From: Jiangella anatolica
GTDB lineage: Bacteria; Actinomycetota; Actinomycetes; Jiangellales; Jiangellaceae
Reading direction: 5' to 3'
NCBI RefSeq assembly: GCF_003236295.1
Contig: NZ_POTW01000012.1
Coordinates: forward strand, 1 to 64,000
DNA length: 64,000 nucleotides
Part shown: one piece after another, positions 52,401 to 60,719 of the stretch
How the letters are laid out: each line of letters opens with the position of its first letter
How positions within the stretch are numbered: position 1 is the stretch's first letter
Notes under the pieces: generated by a model
The model's input: only the letters and a program-made list of their open reading frames with translations
Databases searched by the model: none
What the model was told of the DNA's origin: nothing
Program-made: the position numbers and the translations under genes

Positions 52401-53338
52401 GAGGTGCTCCAGCGCCGGGTCGCCCAGAGATAGACGGCGGAGAGTACGCCGAGCGCGAGCGCCAGCAGCAGGCTCAGCGCCGTCGCACGCCCGAAGTCGC
52501 CGGAGACGAACGCGTACCGGTAGATGAGCAGCAGCAACGTGAGGCTGCGGTTCTCCGGTCCGCCGTCGGTCATGATGTACGGCTCGGTGAACACCTGGAA
52601 CGTCCCGATGAGCTGCAGCAGCAGCATGATCAGGAGGATCCCGCGCAGCTGCGGGAGCGTGACGTGCCAGAACCGCCGGACGACGCCGGCGCCGTCGATC
52701 TCGGCGGACTCGTAGAGCTCCGTGCGGATCGTCATCAGCGCGGCGAGGTAGATGATCACCGCGGTGCCGAAGCTCGCCCAGGTCGCCTGGACGACGATCG
52801 CCGGGATGACCATCGCGCCGCTGTTGAGCCACTCGTACGGGCCGAGGCCGGCCCAGCCGAGCACGGTGTTGAACAGGCCGGCCTCGTCGGGCCGGTAGAA
52901 CGTCTTCCACAGCAGGACGGCGACCACCGGCGGGATCACGACGGGGAGGTAGACCAGCACCGACGCCAGGGCGCGGGTGCGGCGCAGCTCCGCGACGAAC
53001 ACCGCGAGCAGCAGCGGGACCGGGAAGCCGATCACCAGGGCGATCAGCGTGAAGACCGTCGTGTTCCAGACAGCCGTGCCGAGCAGGGGGTCGGCGAGGA
53101 CGCGCTGGAAGTTGTCCAGGCCGACCCACTCGGTGACGATGAAGTTCGTCTGCTGCAGGCTCAGGACGAGGCTGCGCACGATCGGCCACCACGAGAACAT
53201 GCCGAAGCTCAGCAGCAGCGGCAGGAAGAACAGCAGCGTGGTGAGGCCGCCGCCGCGGACCCAGGAGACCGGGGTCCGCGGACGGCGTGCCGTGCCGGGA
53301 GGAGCCGCCGTGCGCGGCTCGGTGTCGAGGACGACCAT
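52397..53338 (-). CDS. Carbohydrate ABC permease, MalF/LplB type
   Basis: This 313-residue CUT1 permease has a basic N-terminus, about six helices and the contact loop ESAEIDGAGVVRRFWHVTLPQ. It resembles the permease at 35212-36165 (both carry FFLPLLL-type first helix and VAVLLWK). Its ATG is four bases after the binding-protein stop. It works with the MalG-type permease of the same operon. Confidence 0.9.
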   Translation of the reverse strand: MVVLDTEPRTAAPPGTARRPRTPVSWVRGGGLTTLLFFLPLLLSFGMFSWWPIVRSLVLSLQQTNFIVTEWVGLDNFQRVLADPLLGTAVWNTTVFTLIALVIGFPVPLLLAVFVAELRRTRALASVLVYLPVVIPPVVAVLLWKTFYRPDEAGLFNTVLGWAGLGPYEWLNSGAMVIPAIVVQATWASFGTAVIIYLAALMTIRTELYESAEIDGAGVVRRFWHVTLPQLRGILLIMLLLQLIGTFQVFTEPYIMTDGGPENRSLTLLLLIYRYAFVSGDFGRATALSLLLALALGVLSAVYLWATRRWSTS

Positions 53339-53342
53339 GCGA

Positions 53343-54731
53343 TCAGCCCGCGTCGATGGCTGCCTGGTGAGTGCTCTGCGCGTCGCCGAGCAGTTGTGCG
53401 ATGTCGGCGTCCTCGCGGGTGAGCACGGCCTGGACGACGGTGTCGAGCGTCGCGTACAGCTCCTGGGCCTTGACCGGCGGCTCCGGGATCAGCGGCAGCT
53501 CCTCCACGGTGGAGAGGTACAGCTCGAAGTTCTCCCGCGGGACGGTGACCTCGCCGGCGATCCAGTCGAGGTACTGGGCGTAGAGCTCGGCGTCGACGAC
53601 CGGCAGCTCCGGTGCGCCGACCGCCAGCCCGTCGGCCGCGGCCGCCTCGGCGTTCGCGACCGCGACGGTCTCGTCGGTGTACTTCTGGAAGTGGTAGAAG
53701 TCGATCCACTCCAGCGCGGCCGCGATCTCCTCCGGGGTCGCCCGCGGGTTCACCACGGCGACGCTGCCGCCGCCGAGCGTGCCGATGCCGTCGTCGGTCT
53801 GCGGCAGCGGCGCCACCCCGAAGTCCTCGGCCGGCATGCCGCGGTTGACCACCATGTTCGAGTAGTTGTCCGCGCCCTGCACGAACATGCCGACCTGCCC
53901 CGACGCGAACGCGTTGACCGCGTCGTCGTAGTTGAGCAGGAAGTTCGAGCCCATCGCGTCGTCGTCCCACCGCAGCGAACGGTAGAACTCGAGGACCTCC
54001 TCGGTGGCCGGGTTGTCGACCGTCGCCGTCTCGCCGTCGTCGCTCTCCAGCGTGCTGCCGAACCCGTAGGACATGGTGGTGAGGATCCAGCCGCCGGTGT
54101 TGTCCAGCGTCATGGTCGCGAAGCCCTGTGCGTCGGTGGCGGCGTCGATCGCCGTCGCGGCGGCCCTGACGTCCTCCCAGGTCTGCGGCGGCGCGTCGGG
54201 GTCGAGACCGGCCTGCTCGAACAGCGACCGGTTGTAGAGCAGGCCCATCGTGTAGGCCGCGATCGGCACGCCCCACACCCGGTCCTCGTCGTCGGTGACG
54301 ACGTCCATCACGGTGGGGCTGAGCCGGCCCAGCGCGTCGGTCCGATCGAGCTGATCGGTGACGTCGGCGACCTGCTCACGGCCGATCAGCGCGCCGATCT
54401 CGGTGAACGGCACCTGCATAACGGTCGGCATCGTGCCGCCGGCGAGCATGGCCTGGAAGGTGTCGGCCTCCCATTGGACCTCCTGCGCGTCGACGGTGAT
54501 GTTGGGATGGTCGGTGGTGAACTCCTCCAGGCGGCGCTCGAACGCCTCCCGCTGCTCGGGGAACTCGGTGGTGGGCTTGTTGCTCACGCTGATGGTCACC
54601 GGCGCGTCGGTGTCGGCCGGTCCGCCGCTGGAGCTCGGCTCGGAGTCGTCGCCGCAGGCGGAGAGCGCGAGCGCGGCAGTGAGGGTGATCGCGAGGGTGA
54701 GGGGCAGTCGCCGGTGGCGTCGTCTCGTCAT
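53343..54731 (-). CDS. Sugar ABC transporter substrate-binding lipoprotein
   Basis: This 462-residue CUT1 binding lipoprotein has a basic signal peptide ending LSAC with Cys26 lipidated. The mature part is a full-length paralogue of the binding protein at 36162-37556 (DPDAPPQTWEDVRAAA versus [16 protein letters not shown]). A GAAGGAG site precedes the ATG. It sits between the dehydratase gene and two permeases. Ligand is likely an oligosaccharide released by the 1084-residue secreted enzyme. The 119-base gap upstream shows no convincing promoter, so it is probably cotranscribed with the dehydratase. Confidence 0.9.
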   Translation of the reverse strand: MTRRRHRRLPLTLAITLTAALALSACGDDSEPSSSGGPADTDAPVTISVSNKPTTEFPEQREAFERRLEEFTTDHPNITVDAQEVQWEADTFQAMLAGGTMPTVMQVPFTEIGALIGREQVADVTDQLDRTDALGRLSPTVMDVVTDDEDRVWGVPIAAYTMGLLYNRSLFEQAGLDPDAPPQTWEDVRAAATAIDAATDAQGFATMTLDNTGGWILTTMSYGFGSTLESDDGETATVDNPATEEVLEFYRSLRWDDDAMGSNFLLNYDDAVNAFASGQVGMFVQGADNYSNMVVNRGMPAEDFGVAPLPQTDDGIGTLGGGSVAVVNPRATPEEIAAALEWIDFYHFQKYTDETVAVANAEAAAADGLAVGAPELPVVDAELYAQYLDWIAGEVTVPRENFELYLSTVEELPLIPEPPVKAQELYATLDTVVQAVLTREDADIAQLLGDAQSTHQAAIDAG

Positions 54732-54850
54732 CGAGACTCCTTCGGGGTCGGCCCGGATCGCTTCGTCCGGGGTCGGCGGGGTCTGAGGTTCTGGCGGGGA
54801 AGAGACGCGGTCTCACCTCCCCGGTGGGTTCGGACGGTGCCTGCTGTCGT

Positions 54851-56137
54851 TCACGGCGCGATCAGCCCGCCGTCGAGCCCGCGCACGCCGGCCGCCCACG
54901 CGTCGTGGCCGCTGAGCCCGGCGGGGAAGCGAGCGGCGGCGGTCTCGTCGAGGTCGATGCCCCAGCCCGGCGCCTCGTTGGGGGTGAGCCAGCCGTCGCG
55001 GATGCGCAGCGTCCCGGGGAACACCTCGTGCACCGCGTCGGAGTAGACGTGGCCCTCCTGGATCCCGAACGCCGCCGACGTGACGTCCAGCGCCACGTTC
55101 GCCGCGGCGCCGACGGGCGACGTGTCGCCGGGGGAGTGCCAGGCGGTGCGGACGCCGACGAGCTCCGCGGCGGCGGCCAGTTTGCGGGCCGGCGTCAGCC
55201 CGCCGATCGCGGAGACGTGGGAGCGGATCAGGTCCACCCCGCCGCCCAGCACCAGGCGCGTCGCGTCGGTCATCGACGTGGTCAGCTCGCCGACCGCGAT
55301 CGGCACCGGGGAGGCGCGGCGCACCTCGGGCAGCGCGTCCCAGTGCTCCGGCGGCAGCACGTCCTCGAGGAAGAACAGCCGGTAGGGCTCCAGCGACCGC
55401 GCCAGCAGCACCGCCTGCTTGGGCGTGAGCCGCGAGTGCACGTCGTGCAGCAGCGCGACGTCGTCGCCGAGCCGCTCACGGGCCGCGGCGAACAGGGCGG
55501 GGGTCGTGCGCAGGTAGTGCTCGACGCTCCAGCCGCGCGGGAACGGCGCGCCGGAGAGCGTGTCCCCGTCCAGCCGCGGGCTCCCGTAGGTGCCCGAGCC
55601 CGGCTGCGACACCTGGATGCGGATGTGCCGCCAGCCCTCGGCCACGTAGCGTTCGGCCTCGTCCAGCGCGCTGCCGACGTCCGCTCCGGCTGCGTGGATG
55701 TAGGTGTCGGCGGCGGCGCGCACCTTCCCGCCCAGCAGCTCGTGCACGGGACGGCCGGCCCGCTTGCCGGCGATGTCCCAGAGCGCCTGGTCCAGCCCGG
55801 AGATCGCGTTGTTGCCGACCGGGCCCTCGCGCCAGTACGAGGAGAACCGTGCCAGCCGGGTGAGGTCCTCGATGTCGCCGGGATAGCGCCCGATCACCAG
55901 ACGGGCGAGGTGCTCGTCGACGTAGCTGACGACGGCCTTCCAGCGCTGGGTGAACGTCGCGCAGCCCAGCCCGTAGAGGCCGTCGTCGGAGGTGTCGACG
56001 CGCACGACCACCAGCGGGATGCCCTCCGGCGCGGTGACGATCGCGCGCACCCCGGTGATGTGCACGTCCTCGGGGGCGGCCCAGGGCGCGGCGAAGGCGG
56101 GATCGCTCGCGACGAGCTCGGAGACGGTGGCGGTCAC
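54851..56137 (-). CDS. Enolase-superfamily dehydratase, ManD/RspA type
   Basis: This 428-residue protein is a mandelate-racemase/enolase superfamily member of the ManD (D-mannonate/D-gluconate dehydratase) subgroup. Metal ligands are Asp232, Glu258 and Glu284; His234 in LLHDVHSRL fits the ManD catalytic His pattern. A second His lies in WHSPGDTSPVGAAAN. GTG 56137 overlaps the stop of the upstream SDR gene by four bases. It probably dehydrates a sugar acid to a 2-keto-3-deoxy acid. Next to an SDR it suggests an oxidative, non-phosphorylating sugar-acid route, but ManD-like proteins include weak gluconate enzymes, so the exact substrate is open. Confidence 0.87.
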   Translation of the reverse strand: MTATVSELVASDPAFAAPWAAPEDVHITGVRAIVTAPEGIPLVVVRVDTSDDGLYGLGCATFTQRWKAVVSYVDEHLARLVIGRYPGDIEDLTRLARFSSYWREGPVGNNAISGLDQALWDIAGKRAGRPVHELLGGKVRAAADTYIHAAGADVGSALDEAERYVAEGWRHIRIQVSQPGSGTYGSPRLDGDTLSGAPFPRGWSVEHYLRTTPALFAAARERLGDDVALLHDVHSRLTPKQAVLLARSLEPYRLFFLEDVLPPEHWDALPEVRRASPVPIAVGELTTSMTDATRLVLGGGVDLIRSHVSAIGGLTPARKLAAAAELVGVRTAWHSPGDTSPVGAAANVALDVTSAAFGIQEGHVYSDAVHEVFPGTLRIRDGWLTPNEAPGWGIDLDETAAARFPAGLSGHDAWAAGVRGLDGGLIAP

Positions 56138-57078
56138 GGTGTCACTCCTGCGGTGGTCGGGGCCGGGTCGGGATCGTCCGCCGCCACGTGGATCGAGTAG
56201 CGGGCGGTGAACCCCAGGGCGGTGCGGGCACGGGTCGTGTCGATCAGGCTGGTGCGGCCGGTGATCGCGCGGCGGCGGGGCACGCCCGGCGCGTAGGTGT
56301 CGAGCAGCTCGCCGGAGTCGGCGTCCACCAGGGTGTCGCGGGCCGACACCCCCACGACCAGCGCGCCGCTGACCGGCGCCGTGAGCGCGGCGAGGGCCAC
56401 GTCCACCGCGTCGCGCAGGTCGAGGTAGGACCAGCCCTCGCGGACCAGCTGCGGGGTGCCGGGCGCACGGCCGACGCGCTCGGCGTGTGCCCGCAACTGG
56501 CGCCAGGTGTCGACGTGGGGGTAGCGCAGCGCGATGACGGGCAGCCCCCAGTGGCTGGCGACCATCCGCGCGGTCAGCTCGTCGCTGTACTTCGACAGCG
56601 AGTACCAGTCGTCGATCTCGGCCGGGACGTCCTCGTCGATCGGGTAGTAGGCGGTGGCGACGGCGTGGTGGTTCATCGGGACGCCGAAGGCGTTGATGCT
56701 GCTGGCGATGACCGCGCGGCGCACGTGCCCGGCGGTCGCCGCTTGCGCGAGGACGTTGAAGGTCGCGCCGGTGTTCGTGCGGTAGACCTCGTACGGGCGG
56801 CCCAGGTCGCGGTGCGGGATCGCGGCCAGGTGGACGACGGCGTCGGCCCCGGCCAGCGCGTCGGCCACGTCGTCCTCCGCGGTCGCGTCGCCGGTGACGA
56901 TCCGGTCCGCCCGGGACGGCGACGTCCACGCCGTCGACAGCGCGGTCGTCCGCACGCCGAGATCGCTCAGCGCGTCGACGACCGCCCGGCCGATCTTGCC
57001 GTCCGCCCCGGTGACGAGGACCCGCCGGGGCAGTGGCAGCCTCGGCCCGGCGGCGGATCCGGCTGGCCCGTTCGTCAC
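56134..57078 (-). CDS. Extended SDR (NAD-dependent epimerase/uronate dehydrogenase-like)
   Basis: This 314-residue extended short-chain dehydrogenase has cofactor motif TGADGKIG at residues 23-30 and catalytic Tyr159 and Lys163 in YSLSK. HLAAIPHRDLGRPYEVYRTN is the typical mid-region. It may be an epimerase or a uronate-type sugar dehydrogenase feeding the ManD-like dehydratase, whose start it overlaps by four bases. GTG 57078 has a CGGAGGA site. It is the first gene of the minus-strand operon that continues to 51495, and an operator lies just upstream (57117). Confidence 0.87.
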   Translation of the reverse strand: MTNGPAGSAAGPRLPLPRRVLVTGADGKIGRAVVDALSDLGVRTTALSTAWTSPSRADRIVTGDATAEDDVADALAGADAVVHLAAIPHRDLGRPYEVYRTNTGATFNVLAQAATAGHVRRAVIASSINAFGVPMNHHAVATAYYPIDEDVPAEIDDWYSLSKYSDELTARMVASHWGLPVIALRYPHVDTWRQLRAHAERVGRAPGTPQLVREGWSYLDLRDAVDVALAALTAPVSGALVVGVSARDTLVDADSGELLDTYAPGVPRRRAITGRTSLIDTTRARTALGFTARYSIHVAADDPDPAPTTAGVTP

Positions 57079-57116
57079 CCGGTCCTCCGATCGACGGCGT
57101 CAGTGGCTCGATGTGT

Positions 57117-57128
57117 GGAAGCGCTTGC
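57117..57128. promoter_or_regulatory. LacI-type operator, CGYTTGCGCA class, SDR-dehydratase-importer operon
   Basis: GGAAGCGCTTGC, followed by GCA, matches the core at 50364 and 57207. It is 39 bases upstream of the SDR start and just downstream of a minus-strand promoter. Confidence 0.75.
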
Positions 57129-57135
57129 GCATCGC

Positions 57136-57165
57136 AGTCTGGCCCGGCCGTCGTGGACCTGTCAA
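57136..57165 (-). promoter_or_regulatory. Predicted promoter of the SDR-dehydratase-importer operon
   Basis: On the minus strand TTGACA (57160-57165) is followed after 18 bases by CAGACT (57136-57141). The operator lies seven bases beyond the -10. Confidence 0.6.
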
Positions 57166-57202
57166 GGGGTGGTGAACGGCTCTTTTCTGGCGGTGGCGTG
57201 AC

Positions 57203-57233
57203 TTGACCAAGCGTTTGCGCAGACCGGTAGGGT
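57203..57233 (+). promoter_or_regulatory. Predicted promoter of the 57265 glycosidase gene
   Basis: TTGACC (57203-57208) is followed after 19 bases by TAGGGT (57228-57233). The spacing is long, but the LacI operator sits inside the spacer, which fits repression. Confidence 0.45.
57207..57218. promoter_or_regulatory. LacI-type operator, CGYTTGCGCA class, plus-strand glycosidase
   Basis: CCAAGCGTTTGC, followed by GCA, carries the same core as 50364 and 57117. It overlaps the end of the predicted -35 of the 57265 gene. Confidence 0.7.
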
Positions 57234-57264
57234 GCGCGACGGGAACGACATCGGAGGAGCTCAC

Positions 57265-58530
57265 ATGACCGACACCAGCGCGAGCGCGGACACGGGACCG
57301 GCGCCGGCGCGCGACGTCCGCTTCGGCGTCAACTACGTGCCGTCGGGCCAGTGGTGGTACGCGTGGGTGGACTGGGAGCCGGCGGCCATCGCCGCCGATC
57401 TCGCGGCGATCGCCGGCCTCGGCTTCGACCATGTGCGCGTGCACTGCCTGTGGCCGCTGTTCCAGCTCGATCCGGGCCGGCCGAGCGCCGCCATGCTGGG
57501 CCGGCTGTCCGAGCTGGTGGCGCTGGCCGGCGACGCGGGCCTGGACGTCTGCGTCACCGTCCTGGACGGCTGGCTCTCCGGCACCGACTTCCGGCCGCAC
57601 TGGCTGCCGGCGCGGGCCAACGTCTTCACCGACCCGCTGGCGATCGCCGCCCAGCGGCAGCTGCTCGCGGCCGTGCTGGACGCCGTCGGCGGGCATCCGC
57701 GGTTCCTCGGCGCCGACATCGCCAACGAGCCGAACGTGCTGGTCGACGTCGCCGGCAACGCGGGCACCACGACCGCCCAGGGCGACGCCTGGGTGACGCA
57801 GCTGCTCGCGCTGTGCGAGGAGCGGGCGCCGGGGAAGCTGCACGTCGCCGGGTTCGACCACCAGCCGTGGCTGGCGGACTCACCGTTCAGCCGCGAGGTG
57901 CTGGCGACCACCGGCGCCGCCACCGCGATCCACGCGTGGACGTACTTCACCGGCGCGCTGGAGCGGTACGGCGCGGCGGGCACCGGCACCACGCACCTCG
58001 CCGAGTACATGATCGAGCTGGCCAAGGCCTACCACGCCGATCCGCGCCGCCCGGTGTGGCTGCAGGAGTACGGGGCCTCGGCGGACTGGTTGCCGGAGCC
58101 GGCGCTGCCGGCCCACGCCGCCGCGTTCACCGAGGCGGCGCTGTCGTGCGCGAACCTCTGGGGCGTCACCTGGTGGGCCTCGCACGACATCGACCGCCGG
58201 TTCCGCGGCTTCGCCGAGCTCGAGTACGGTCTCGGGCTGCTGACCACCGCCAACAGCGTCAAGCCGGCGGGCGCGCGGCTGCGCGAGCTGATCGCGGACC
58301 ATCGGGCGGCGCCCGTGGCCGCGCCGGCCCGCCCGGTCGCGCTGGTCCTCGGTCGCGGCCGCCGGCCCGGCCTGGACTTCGCCGATCGCTTCTTCCAGCT
58401 GGTCGACGACGGCGTGCGGCCGGCGATCGTGCGCGCGGAGCGACGCCATGACGAGGGTTACCTCGCCGAGCGCGGCATCACGCAGCTCGTCGAGGAGGCG
58501 CCGGCCCGCCCGGTTCACCCGGCGCCTTAG
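57265..58530 (+). CDS. Intracellular GH5-like (clan GH-A) glycosidase
   Basis: This 421-residue protein has no signal peptide. It is a TIM-barrel glycosidase with an acid/base Glu155 in IANEPN and a nucleophile Glu268 in WLQEYGA, as in GH5-type clan A enzymes. The family start block is FGVNYVPSGQWWYAWVDWEP. The ATG at 57265 follows GGAGGAG. It is divergent from the SDR-dehydratase-importer operon and shares the LacI operator class, so it probably finishes intracellular cleavage of the imported sugar. The last 60 residues are poorly conserved. Specificity unknown. Confidence 0.87.
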   Translation: MTDTSASADTGPAPARDVRFGVNYVPSGQWWYAWVDWEPAAIAADLAAIAGLGFDHVRVHCLWPLFQLDPGRPSAAMLGRLSELVALAGDAGLDVCVTVLDGWLSGTDFRPHWLPARANVFTDPLAIAAQRQLLAAVLDAVGGHPRFLGADIANEPNVLVDVAGNAGTTTAQGDAWVTQLLALCEERAPGKLHVAGFDHQPWLADSPFSREVLATTGAATAIHAWTYFTGALERYGAAGTGTTHLAEYMIELAKAYHADPRRPVWLQEYGASADWLPEPALPAHAAAFTEAALSCANLWGVTWWASHDIDRRFRGFAELEYGLGLLTTANSVKPAGARLRELIADHRAAPVAAPARPVALVLGRGRRPGLDFADRFFQLVDDGVRPAIVRAERRHDEGYLAERGITQLVEEAPARPVHPAP

Positions 58531-58854
58531 CGGCCGGGCGAGGCGAAATGTGTGGCAATGATCAGCAGCATGACTATGGGGCCTCTTCTGCTGCTTCCGT
58601 GGGGTGGCCGGGCCGGGCAGCGCGACGCCCGTGGCGGCAACGGTGTGAGGCCACTGCAGCGACGGTGTGAGATCGCTGTGGCCCCCACGACAGCGATGCC
58701 GCAGTGTTCTTGCAGTGATCCCACATCGTTGCCGGGCGTCGCGCTCTTGCGCGACGTGCTCACCGGCGAGTGCGAAGGGCGGGCGACGGCGAGACGGGCG
58801 CCAGTGTGGTGAACAGCGTCGGTGATAGGCGATCTGGCTCGGCGCCGGTCCTGA
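58531..58854. other. Intergenic region between convergent genes
   Basis: This 324-base gap separates the GH5-like and iron ABC ATPase genes. Its middle is occupied by the 100-base imperfect palindrome (separate entry). Short open frames on both strands overlap the palindrome and lack ribosome sites, so I call no gene here. No clear T-rich terminator is visible. Confidence 0.6.
58635..58734. repeat. 100-base imperfect palindrome
   Basis: The two 50-base halves are complementary in register with no gaps: 34 of 50 positions match as DNA. On a plus-strand transcript five more would be G-U pairs. The inner part is a perfect eight-base hairpin ATCGCTGT/ACAGCGAT, and the ends read CGGCAACG and CGTTGCCG. 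Within each half GTGTGAG-like motifs recur. It may be a REP/MITE-like element or a large terminator. Confidence 0.6.
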
Positions 58855-59679
58855 TCACCGGGTGGCGCCGGCGGTGGGGCTGGGCACCCTCGCGCGTCCG
58901 ATCGGCGCGACGGCAGGGGTGCCGGTCACGGGGTCGGGGTACACGACGCAGGGCAGGCCGAAGACCTCCTCGACGAGGTCGGCGGTGACGACGGCGGCGG
59001 GCTCGCCCTGCGCGACGATGTGCCCGTCCTTCATGGCGACGAGGTGGGTGGCGTAGCGGCTGGCCTGGTTGAGGTCGTGCAGGACGGCGACGATGGTGGT
59101 GCCGGTCCGGTGCAGGTCGGTGAACAGCTCCATGAGGTCGATCTGGTGCGCGATGTCGAGGAAGGTCGTCGGCTCGTCGAGCAGCAGGATCGACGCCTGC
59201 TGGGCCAGCGCCATCGCCACCCAGACGCGCTGGCGCTGGCCGCCGGAGAGCGCGTCGACGCGGCGGCCGGACAGGTCGGTGATCTCGGTCGCGGCCATGG
59301 CGGCGGCGACGGCGGCCTCGTCCTCGGGGCTCCAGCGGCGCAGGACGCCCTGGTGCGGGTAGCGGCCCCGGGCCACGAGGTCGGCGACGGTGATGGCGTC
59401 GGGCGCGATCGAGCTCTGCGGCAGCAGGCCGAGCTCGCGGGCGATCTCCTTCGGCCGGTACGACGCGATCGCGCGGCCGTCGAGCAGCACGTGGCCGTCC
59501 GTCGCCGGCAGCAGCCGGGTGAGCGCCCGCAGCAGGGTCGACTTGCCGCACGCGTTCGGGCCGACGATCACGGTGAAGGACCCGTCGAGGACGTCGATCG
59601 AGAGGCCGTCCAGGATCGTCGCGTTGTCGTAGCCGGCGCTGATCGCGTCGGCGCGCAGGCGTGCGGGGGAGGGGGTCAT
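58855..59679 (-). CDS. Iron-siderophore ABC transporter ATPase (FepC type)
   Basis: This 274-residue ATPase has Walker A GPNACGKST at residues 40-48, signature LSGGQRQR, Walker B ILLLDEPTTFLD and switch His in VLHDLNQASRYA. The ARGRYPHQG segment is typical of ferric-siderophore importers. Its ATG overlaps the permease stop by four bases. It is the last gene of the iron operon. Confidence 0.92.
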   Translation of the reverse strand: MTPSPARLRADAISAGYDNATILDGLSIDVLDGSFTVIVGPNACGKSTLLRALTRLLPATDGHVLLDGRAIASYRPKEIARELGLLPQSSIAPDAITVADLVARGRYPHQGVLRRWSPEDEAAVAAAMAATEITDLSGRRVDALSGGQRQRVWVAMALAQQASILLLDEPTTFLDIAHQIDLMELFTDLHRTGTTIVAVLHDLNQASRYATHLVAMKDGHIVAQGEPAAVVTADLVEEVFGLPCVVYPDPVTGTPAVAPIGRARVPSPTAGATR

Positions 59680-60719
59680 GCGGTTCTCCGTGCTTCGCGG
59701 ACGAGGAGCCAGACGAGGTAGCAGCCGCCGATGACGACCGTCACGACGCCGACGGGGAAGGGGACGGGGAGGGCGTGCTGCGCGACGGTGTCCGACACGG
59801 TCAGCAGCAGGGCGCCGACGAGGCCGGCGGCGGCGAGCGAGATGCCGGCGCCGCCGGTCAGCCGCCGCGCGATCTGGGGCGCCGCGAGCGAGACGAACGC
59901 GATGGGCCCGGCCGCGGCGGTCACGACGGCGGTCAGCGCGACGGCACAGACGAGCAGCGCCAGCCGCGATCGCTCGACCGCGACGCCGAGCGCGTGGGAG
60001 GCGTCGTCGCCGAGCTCCAGCTGATGCAGTGGCCGCGACAGCACGACGAGGAGGATCAGCGCCGCGGCGATGACGGCCGCCGCCGGGAGCAGTTGCGGCC
60101 ACCCGACCGGCGTCAACGAGCCGGCGCCCCACGCGGTGGCGGTCATGGCCACCTCGACCCGGGCTCGCAGCAGCAGGTAGGTGGACAGCGCCGAGAGCAT
60201 GGCGCCCAGGCCGATGCCGACGATGATCAGCCGGAAGCCTTGGACGCCCCGGCGGTAGGCCAGCAGGTACACGGCGATCGCCGTCGCCAGGCCGCCGATC
60301 AGGGACCCCATCGCCGTCGCCGTGAACCCGCCGCCCAGCAGGACGATCACGACCAGGCCGCCGGCGTACGAGCCACTGGAGATGCCGACCACGTCCGGGC
60401 TCGCGAGCGGGTTGGCCGTCAGCGTCTGCAGCACCGCGCCGGACACGCCGAGCGCGAGCCCGAACAGCACCGCCGCCGTCGTCCTCGGCAGCCGCCACTC
60501 GCGCACGACGGTGCCGGCGAACCCGTCGTCGGCGCCGAACAGCGCGGTGACCACCTCGGCGGGGGAGAGCGGCAGGTCGCCGAGGCTGAGCGCGACGATC
60601 GCGGCGGCGGCGAGTGCGGCCGTCAGCGCGAGGCAGGCCACGAGCGTGCGCAGGTGCAGGCGCGCGGACAGGCCGCCGCGGCGCACGACGACGTGCGCGG
60701 CGCCGAAGTCGACGCTCAC
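59676..60719 (-). CDS. Iron-siderophore ABC transporter permease (FepG/FecD type)
   Basis: This 347-residue BtuC-type permease has about ten membrane helices, the motif LPRTTAAVLFGLALGVSGAV and the conserved GANPLASPD-type block (TANPLASPDVVG). GTG 60719 overlaps the stop of the partner permease by four bases. Upstream in-frame open sequence overlaps that gene and is not used. It forms the channel with the 356-residue partner. Confidence 0.92.
   Translation of the reverse strand: MSVDFGAAHVVVRRGGLSARLHLRTLVACLALTAALAAAAIVALSLGDLPLSPAEVVTALFGADDGFAGTVVREWRLPRTTAAVLFGLALGVSGAVLQTLTANPLASPDVVGISSGSYAGGLVVIVLLGGGFTATAMGSLIGGLATAIAVYLLAYRRGVQGFRLIIVGIGLGAMLSALSTYLLLRARVEVAMTATAWGAGSLTPVGWPQLLPAAAVIAAALILLVVLSRPLHQLELGDDASHALGVAVERSRLALLVCAVALTAVVTAAAGPIAFVSLAAPQIARRLTGGAGISLAAAGLVGALLLTVSDTVAQHALPVPFPVGVVTVVIGGCYLVWLLVREARRTA

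Noticed and set aside
58527-58812. Two short open frames in the gap after the GH5-like gene
   Set aside because: They cover the 100-base palindrome on opposite strands, have no ribosome site and resemble no protein family.
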